From NCBI GenBank assembly GCA_037176705.1, contig CM073895.1, positions 5,232,551 to 5,296,550 of the forward strand: 64,000 nt of DNA, written 5' to 3'. Positions 58,361 through 64,000 of the stretch are shown here, piece after piece. The notes beneath the pieces were generated by a model. That model worked only from the letters and a program-made list of their open reading frames with translations, did no database searches and had not been told where the DNA came from. The stretch comes from Molossus alvarezi (Eukaryota > Chordata > Mammalia > Chiroptera > Molossidae). The translations under genes and the position numbers were made by a program. The number at the start of each line of letters is the position of its first letter. Positions within the stretch are counted from its first letter, which is position 1.

Positions 58361-58900
58361 TGTTGGGTACAGGCCAGGTTGGTGCGGGCATGGGCCAGCG
58401 GGTTCCCGTGACAGCCACCCGCCTCATCTCCGCAGACCGGTCCTCACACGGGGCCCGCCACGGCAGCCAGCCAGAGCCAGCGTCCCGCCCCAGGTCCGTG
58501 GGTCCCTGAGCGGCAGGGGGCTGTGGCCGCTCCCGTCCTGCGCAGGCCCATGGACGAGTCAGCGGGGCCCACACACGCCTGGTCCCAGCATTCCTGGGCG
58601 AACAGGTCTGCCTCCACCACCTGACCGCCAGGGACCCCGCCAGGCTGGAAGGCTCCGCATGTCCTCCAGGCGAGGTGGCCGACTGTGCCTGGAAATGAGG
58701 GGCCTGGTGGCCTCTACTGAGGTGCAGTGAGCAGAGGGGACCCATGCAACCCAGAGCCACCAGGAGGCTATTCTCTTCTGTGTCCCGCCCCAGGGCGCGA
58801 CCTTACCATCCACCAGGTGTACTTGGAATGCGGTTACCCTTCTGCTGATTTGAGGAAGGTGGAAGGGAGGGGTGGGGACAGCGGAGTGTGTTTATTAACC
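58360..58900. other. GC-rich intron without recognised features
   Basis: Nothing recognised. Confidence 0.5.
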
Positions 58901-59185
58901 GTCCTCTCACGGAGCGCTGTTCCCTACGGAAATCTCCTTTCCCGCTGATTCATTACGTGGCAGGAAGCAGAGCATGACATGTTAAAAGCCGTCCTGATAG
59001 TATTTGATATTCAGTCCTAACAACTCACCACCTCGGCAGAGGGGGCGTCTCCCCGACCCAGGGGGAGGGCGGCCATCTGCATATTGGATGTTCCGAGACA
59101 GTAGGTAATTTGCATTAAGCATCCAGAAATGCTCTGCCTGCAATCTGTCACCCTTCACTGGGTTTTTATTTTATAACCTTCACGA
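58900..59185. promoter_or_regulatory. Possible conserved noncoding element with POU octamer
   Basis: AT-richer non-repeat sequence with a perfect octamer ATTTGCAT at 59108-59115, a second octamer-like ctgcatattgg near 59078, gattcattacgtggcagg and atagtatttgatattcagtc. A candidate neural enhancer by motif content only. Confidence 0.45.
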
Positions 59186-60600
59186 CAGAAGGAGGGGAGG
59201 AAGAGCTGTGGCCGCACCCCTGTGGGGGCCGGAGCAGAAGCCTGGTCTGAGCCATGTCGTCAGGGAGATGCGGGGACCTGGTTGGGGGTGCCAGAGATGC
59301 CTGCCCCTGGGAGACTGGGGATCCGCAGCCCGCCTGCCCCCAGGACCTCTGGATGAGGTGTGGCCACGAGGCTGGAGACCGGAGGTGGGGCTTTGCTCCC
59401 CAGGGGCGGGTGGGGGTTTCCGAGGACACCTGTCTGGTTCTGCAATGAGCAGTGAGCGGCTGCTCAACATCACCAGGGCATCTGCTCCGAGGGCACCTCT
59501 GCCCCCAGACCTGCAGCGCCCCAAGGACGAGGCTCAGGAGGAGCTGTGTGCGCCCCCTGACCGCGCACGAGGAGCTCCCGCACAGCTTCCGTCAAAGGCC
59601 TGGGCGCTGCCCCAGACCAGGACACCGGAATCTCCAGGCTGGGGCGAGGGACAGACGCTGGGACAGGCCCCTGTGTGTGTGAGGGGCGAAGTGTCCTGGA
59701 GTCCGGGGCTGTGTCCCCACTCCCGGTCTCTCTTCTCTCATCTGTAGAATGAGGGGCCTGGAAAATGTGCTCGGCCAAGGGGCCCAGGACAGAGGGACAG
59801 GCCGGGGGACCCTGACCCTCCCTCCGGCCTCAGCCATGTCAGATTCCCAGGGGAAAGGTTATTTGAGAAAAAGTCTCCACAGCTGTGATGAGGTCTGTGC
59901 ACCCCTGTCCTGGCCCTTCCCTCGAGCTGCCGGGGACAAGGTGGCCTGAGCCCGCAGGAGCACGGGCCTCCTGGGCTGCTGGGGAAGCCCCCGAGGGACC
60001 CCACGGCAGAGGCTGCCCACCACCACCCCTTGCGTGCGCCCATCCATAGCGCTCTGAACAGGCACACAACTTCAGATCCGGGATCCCGACCGCTCAGAGC
60101 TTGGGGGCAGAAACCATCGGCTCCGCCCTTGTTCCCTTGGTGACCCACCGGAATCCAAGACCCTCTGGGACCAGGACCACGGCCCCTGGAGGAGCCTCAT
60201 CAGGATGGAGCACAGGGCAGGGACCGTGAGCGGACACCTGGGGCAGGTGTGCAGGACAAGAGAGCAGCGCCCACCAGGGAGTCCTGGCAGATCAGAGCCC
60301 TCACACGTGGGGTTTCTTTGCAAAACCACTGACGTTCCCCTAAAGGCACGGACACGGAGCAGAGACCTGAGGTCGATGCCGGGGAGCTCTCCCCACACAT
60401 CCTGGCGCCCAAGGTGGAGCCATCTGAGGATTTCACAGCAAGAATGCGCAGGCGCATAGCCTCAGCCAGCCGCAGGGCAAGGCCAGTGTCTCGTGTGTAT
60501 GTCACCGTCTTCGCCGTCATCACCATGAACGGCAGTGACCGCAGCAGCTCTTCGTCCGGTACACACACACGCTGGGAGGTGGATCAGGTTTCCTCCTAGC
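59185..60600. other. GC-rich intron, one weak MIR
   Basis: A MIR-like phrase at 59710-59765 (tctcttctctcatctgtaga). Otherwise nothing is recognised. Confidence 0.5.
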
Positions 60601-60604
60601 CACG

Positions 60605-60740
60605 GTGTCGGGCAGATGCCATTATATCCCCGTTGTACAGATGAGGAAACTGAGGCTCAGAGAGGTTTAGCAACCTGCTCAAATTTACACAGCAAGTAAA
60701 GACCAAATTCTGGACTCAAATCCAGGTGTGAATTGGACCC
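60605..60740 (-). mobile_element. MIR SINE fragment
   Basis: A clear reverse MIR core: ttgtacagatgaggaaactg, aggctcagagaggtttagca, acacagcaagtaaagacc and ctggactcaaatccaggt. Confidence 0.88.
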
Positions 60741-61722
60741 AGCTCCTACACGCTGTGTAGACAGTCTCCTTGTGCATCTGTGTCCTGGAGCCCTGCACAG
60801 ACGGGGCAGGTGACTTGAGCGGTAACATCTCCTTCCTCGGGTCCCTTGAGAGAAGTTCAGCTAAAGGAGAAAGGAATTGTTCTCGCATCGGCAAAGCCCC
60901 TGGCCTCTCGGCCAGGCTGTGACTCGGAGCCTGCTCCTCCTCCCAGACCACCTGCTCCCCCCACCCCCTCTCAGCAGCCTGGGTCCCTCTGGAGCCCAGG
61001 AGCTGTGGGCTCAGTGCCTCTGGAACCCGGCCCCGCCAGAGCCGCCAGAGGGAGCCGGGCAATGCCGTGTGCCTGGCCTGCCAGCCTGGGCTCAGCCCCT
61101 CCCGGCCGGTGCGCTCCCGCTGAGAGAGAGCGGGTATGAACTGTCAGCACACTCAGCGAGGCGGGTCGGTTTGTTTGAGTTCCAGCCCATCCTGCCAAGC
61201 AGGTGGGGAAGACAGCCCACGGCCATTCGGGCCCCCACTCCAGCACCAGGGGCAGCAGAGGCCCAGGTCAAGGAGGGTTGAGCCAGAAACCCCACGGCAG
61301 CCATGGAGGTGGCCAGCCATCAGTGGACATGCACTGGCCAGGATGTGGGCAGCCCCTGAGGCCGCGAAGTCTGGTGAGAGCAGGATGCTAAAGCACATGC
61401 TGGGACCCCACCCTGATCTCCTCTCGGGGTCTCCACAACCTGCAGTCTCTTCCACTCCAGGACCCCTGCAGCGCCACCCTGGTGCACTTGGACCTGGGAA
61501 AACTGAAGCAAATCTCTGGGTAGTCCACGCATCCTGACTGCGTCCCAGGGAAGGGCGGGTGGAGGAAGAGCAGGGAGCCCCCGGGGTCTGGTGGGGCAGC
61601 CGGGCGCACCCTCTGCCTCCTCATTTGTCCCTAGAGCTTCCCGGCAGAGTCGGTCCCCCTCCCAGACCCTTCCCCGCACCCGTGGCCTCTAACCATCCCG
61701 CCTCTGTCCCCCCCTCCCCCAG
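60740..61722. other. Intron up to the second exon acceptor
   Basis: GC-rich with no recognised repeat. The polypyrimidine tract before 61723 is almost pure C/T from 61700. Confidence 0.55.
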
Positions 61723-61863
61723 TCCACGGCATCAAGTGGACCTGCAGCAACGGCAACAGCAGCTCGGGCTTCTCGGTGGAGCAGCTGGTGCAGCAAATCC
61801 TCGACAGCCACCAGACCAAGCCACAGCCGCGGACCCACAACTGCCTGTGCACCGGCAGCTTGG
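61723..61863 (+). CDS. CAMTA1: CAMTA1 exon, CG-1 domain end (probably exon 8)
   Basis: This 141-base exon carries two bases, 46 codons and one base. With the T from the previous exon it reads F-HGIKWTCSNGNSSSGFSV and continues through a Gln-rich helix (VEQLVQQILDSHQTK) to CLCTGSL. It is the C-terminal end of the CG-1 DNA-binding domain. The acceptor follows a pure C/T tract (AG at 61721-61722). The donor is GTGAGC at 61864, and the leftover G joins GA at 63566 to make Gly. Retention of the next intron would add about 30 Gly/Ala/Arg-rich codons before TGA at 61953-61955. Rearrangement breakpoints in the human WWTR1-CAMTA1 fusion of epithelioid haemangioendothelioma fall around this part of the gene, so these exons lie at the border between DNA binding and the retained C-terminal region. 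Confidence 0.96.
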
Positions 61864-62080
61864 GTGAGCGGGGCGAGCGGGCTCCGGGCGGGCAGGCGGG
61901 CGCCACGGGCCCGGGCACAGCTCCCCTCCTCAGGGGTCGCTGTGATGCCCAGTGAGGGAAGGAGGTCAGCCCAGAGTCGGGCAATTGCCCAGCGCCCAGG
62001 ACAGACTCACCCTCGTCCTGCCCCACCCGCTGGCGAACAGCCCACTCTGGGCAGAAGACGCAGTTTCTAGGGCGGCAGCT

Positions 62081-62095
62081 CCCCTAGGGGGCAGC
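62081..62095 (+). promoter_or_regulatory. CTCF-like motif, forward
   Basis: cccctagggggcagc resembles the CTCF core CCNCTAGGGGGCAG. A candidate by motif only. Confidence 0.4.
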
Positions 62096-62389
62096 AGAGT
62101 TAGGGGGTTGCATGGGGGTGGGGCTCCAGGGTTCTGTCCACCCACCACAGTGCCCTCCAGGCCTCCAGTGCCCCTGGGTGCATCAGCAGGAGGCCCAGGT
62201 CCCGGCACTGGACCAGCCTCCTCAGGGAGAGCAGACCTGAGTCACTGGGACCACTCCAGCCAAACCTCTGCCTTGAACCTGTCTCTGCCCAGAACATCCT
62301 GTCCCTCACTCTCCGTCCTGACATCTCTCTTTCTGACACTGGCATTTGCTCTTTGAAACGTGGCTCTCTGCTCCCCGAGCCGCCGTAAT

Positions 62390-62540
62390 TCTGTGTCTCC
62401 ATGAGCGGGTCGCATCACTTCTCAGCAAAGTCTCCGTGCATTTAGGAATCTCAATGGCAAGGCTATGACGAGATCCGGGGAGAACTCACCCTTTTATCAA
62501 AAGCAAAGTGACCCTTATCAGATGGGCGGAAATGATGATG
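62390..62540. promoter_or_regulatory. Possible conserved noncoding element
   Basis: Non-repeat stretch with cgtgcatttaggaatctcaa, cccttttatcaaaagcaaag and gacccttatcagatgggcgg (GATA- and TCF-like cores), within the 1.7 kb intron before the large exon. Confidence 0.35.
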
Positions 62541-63276
62541 GCGTGGGGGGGAGACGGCAAGGAAAAGCCGCCTGGCGTCCCGGGGGGCCTGAGACCTGAT
62601 GCTAGAGCCCAGAGACGCCGTGCCGGGGGCTCCCTTCTCTGCCCTGAGCCGCGGGCCTTGCCATGCTTTAGAGAGACTTGTCCACACAAAGAGCTGAGGA
62701 CAGGCCCAACGAGCAAAACAGAAGATAATGACCCCCAAATACCTTTTGGCCTTCGGAGCAGAGTCTGGGCTGCCCTTTGGTCCTGGGACCCGAGAGCTAA
62801 TTCGGAGAGAGTGCCTTGCTCTGCAGGTCCCCCTCCACCGCTGGCTCCCTGTCCCGGGGGGCTCCCGAAATACCACAGGGCCTGAGCAAGTGGCATGGAA
62901 ACTCCCAGGGGGCAGAGAGAGGGACCCGGCCTCCACCCAGGGCTGAGCAACGGCCCCTCCCCCAGGTTGCTCGTAGGTGGGAGGGTCCCTGGAGAAGGGA
63001 GTTCTCTCCATCCTCTGCTCCCCCACCCACCACGTCCTGGGGCACTACTGACACTGTTTGAAAAGTGAGTCAAGAAAAAAGGTGCCTGGTCTGGAGGATG
63101 TTGACACGGGCCTGTGACAGCCCCGGGCCTGGGGTCAGTGGGCCCCAAGCCCTGAGTGACTGCGCAGGCCAGCCCCAGGGGTTCAGTGGCCTGCTGAGGC
63201 CCCCGGGTGGGGCTTGGCCAGGTCCCAGCCACTCAGAGACAGGGTCCACCACAGCCCCAGCTCTGACTCTCTCTTT

Positions 63277-63546
63277 GTGTGTGTGTGTGTGTGCGCGTGC
63301 GTGTGCATGTGTGTGCGTGGGTGTGCATGCCTGTGTGCGTGTGTGCACATGTGTGTGTGCACGTGTGTGTGGCCGTGCACGTGTGTGTGGCCATGCATGC
63401 CTGTGGGGGCGTGCATGCCTGTGTGCATATCTATGCATGTGTGTGTGTGTGCGTGTGTGGGGGGCGTGCATGTGTGTACATGTGTGTGGGTGTGCATGTG
63501 TGTGCGTGTGTGTACGTGTGTGCATGTGTGTGTGCATGTGTGTGTT
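63277..63546 (+). repeat. (TG)n tract with nine TGCATG motifs beside the large-exon acceptor
   Basis: An imperfect TG/CG/TGCA purine-pyrimidine alternating tract ends 19 bases before the exon. TGCATG occurs at 63304, 63324, 63394, 63412, 63434, 63467, 63493, 63521 and 63533. In RNA, UGCAUG is the RBFOX binding site and UG repeats bind TDP-43 and CELF proteins. The remaining polypyrimidine tract before CAG is short (ttccgatccctgcag). A role in splicing is an inference. Confidence 0.9.
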
Positions 63547-63565
63547 GTGCTTCCGATCCCTGCAG

Positions 63566-64000
63566 GAGCGGGCAGCAGCGTGCACCACAAGTGTAACAGT
63601 GCCAAACACCGCATCATCTCGCCGAAGGTGGAGCCGCGGACGGGGGGCTGCGGGGGCCACGCGGAGGTGCAGCACAACGACGTGTCAGAGGGCAAGCAGG
63701 AGCCGAGCCACGGCAAGGGCTCGGGCCGCGAGAAGCGCAACGGCAAGGTGGCCAAGCCCGCGCTGCTGCACCAGAGCAGCACCGAGGTCTCCTCCACCAA
63801 CCAGGTGGAGGTGCCCGACACCACCCAGAGCTCCCCCGTGTCCATCAGCAGCGGGCTCAACAGCGACCCCGACATGGTGGACAGCCCCGTGGTCACAGGC
63901 GTGTCCAGCATGGCGGTGGCCTCCGTGATGGGGAGCTTGTCCCAGAGTGCCACGGTGTTCATGTCCGAGGTCACCAACGAGGCCGTGTACACCATGTCCC
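63566..64000 (+). CDS. CAMTA1: CAMTA1 large central exon, 5' part (probably exon 9)
   Basis: The exon starts after CAG at 63563-63565 and stays open to the window end: two bases, 144 codons and one base. It begins GAGSSVHHKCNSAKHRIISP, passes a basic stretch (SGREKRNGKVAK) that may help nuclear localisation, then a Ser/Thr/Val-rich segment (TQSSPVSISSGLNSDPDM) and the MGSLSQSATVFMSEVTNEAV block. In CAMTA1 this very large exon encodes the acidic, Ser/Thr-rich activation region between CG-1 and the TIG domain. It is truncated only by the window edge. The first ~60 residues look less constrained than the CG-1 exons. The 3' splice site has a short polypyrimidine tract and lies directly after a long TG repeat, which may make its recognition dependent on RNA-binding proteins. 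Confidence 0.95.

Larger units (their letters stand above)
46317..61722 (+). other. CAMTA1: CAMTA1 intron between the two CG-1 exons (15.4 kb)
   Basis: Bounded by GTGAGT at 46317 and a C-rich tract with AG at 61721-61722. It contains MIR fragments, two large minisatellites (50.5-51.5 and 56.0-56.8 kb), a MaLR-like LTR fragment and AT-richer islands near 58.3 and 59.1 kb. No young SINE is seen in it. Confidence 0.93.
61864..63565 (+). other. CAMTA1: CAMTA1 intron before the large exon (1.7 kb)
   Basis: Bounded by GTGAGC at 61864 and CAG at 63563-63565. It holds a CTCF-like motif at 62081, an AT-richer island at 62390-62540 and, next to the acceptor, a 270-base TG tract. The segments 62100-62390 and 62800-63275 show nothing specific. 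Confidence 0.93.
1..64000 (+). other. CAMTA1: CAMTA1 gene, internal part (three exons and flanking introns)
   Basis: The three exons in this window translate, in order and in compatible splice phases, into a continuous stretch of calmodulin-binding transcription activator 1. It runs from the C-terminal half of the CG-1 domain into the Ser/Thr-rich central region. CAMTA1 is a nuclear transcription factor enriched in brain, with CG-1, TIG, ankyrin-repeat and IQ calmodulin-binding regions; the last three lie beyond the window. The paralogue CAMTA2 has a related CG-1 domain, but the central-exon sequence and the huge introns fit CAMTA1. The gene runs left to right. The exons upstream of 46163 and the rest of the large exon are outside the window. 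No second gene is seen on either strand. Confidence 0.95.

Overview
This window is mammalian nuclear DNA, almost certainly from a bat. The main evidence is a set of about ten tRNA-derived SINEs of the bat Ves type. They start near 'gccctggccggtttggctcag' and end in a CT-rich stretch plus an A tail, on both strands, several with target-site duplications. There is also a 5'-truncated L1 3' end and many ancient mammalian repeats (MIR, L2, MaLR LTR, hAT fossils). Tail subtypes suggest a yangochiropteran, perhaps a vespertilionoid. That is an inference; no species can be named.

The only protein-coding gene seen is CAMTA1 (calmodulin-binding transcription activator 1) on the + strand. Three exons are present: 46163-46316 and 61723-61863, which encode the C-terminal half of the CG-1 DNA-binding domain, and the first 435 bases of the large central exon (63566 to the window end). 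All splice sites are canonical and the phases join without a frameshift (phase 0, then +1, then +1). By human numbering these are probably exons 7, 8 and 9. Everything from 1 to 46162 is the 3' part of a very long intron. Introns of 15.4 kb and 1.7 kb separate the exons.

Layout: 1-10 kb is GC-rich intron with a tandem SINE pair (4.8-5.1 kb), an L2-like fragment (6.3-7.0 kb) and a MaLR LTR (7.2-7.5 kb). At 10.3-11.7 kb an old LTR-like element is broken by a hAT insertion and a 0.75 kb microsatellite. From 12 to 22 kb there are tetranucleotide repeats, MIRs and several AT-richer islands that may be conserved noncoding elements. From 22 to 28 kb there are hAT, SINE and L1 insertions, two SINEs at one target site, and a SINE inside a MIR. 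From 28 to 32 kb there are GAAT-type and G-rich tandem repeats. From 33 to 41 kb there are more SINEs, including a head-only copy with an (AC)n tail, and a strong conserved-element candidate at 38.5-38.8 kb. A long inverted repeat lies at 43.5-44.0 kb. The 15.4 kb intron holds two large GC-rich minisatellites (50.5-51.5 and 56.0-56.8 kb) and possible regulatory islands. The last intron ends in a 270-base TG tract with nine TGCATG motifs beside the acceptor of the large exon.

The many other long open frames fall in tandem repeats or GC-rich intron and do not look like genes. No complete novel system was found. The best leads are the RBFOX/UG-type splice-site context, the long inverted repeat and the unusual SINE structures.
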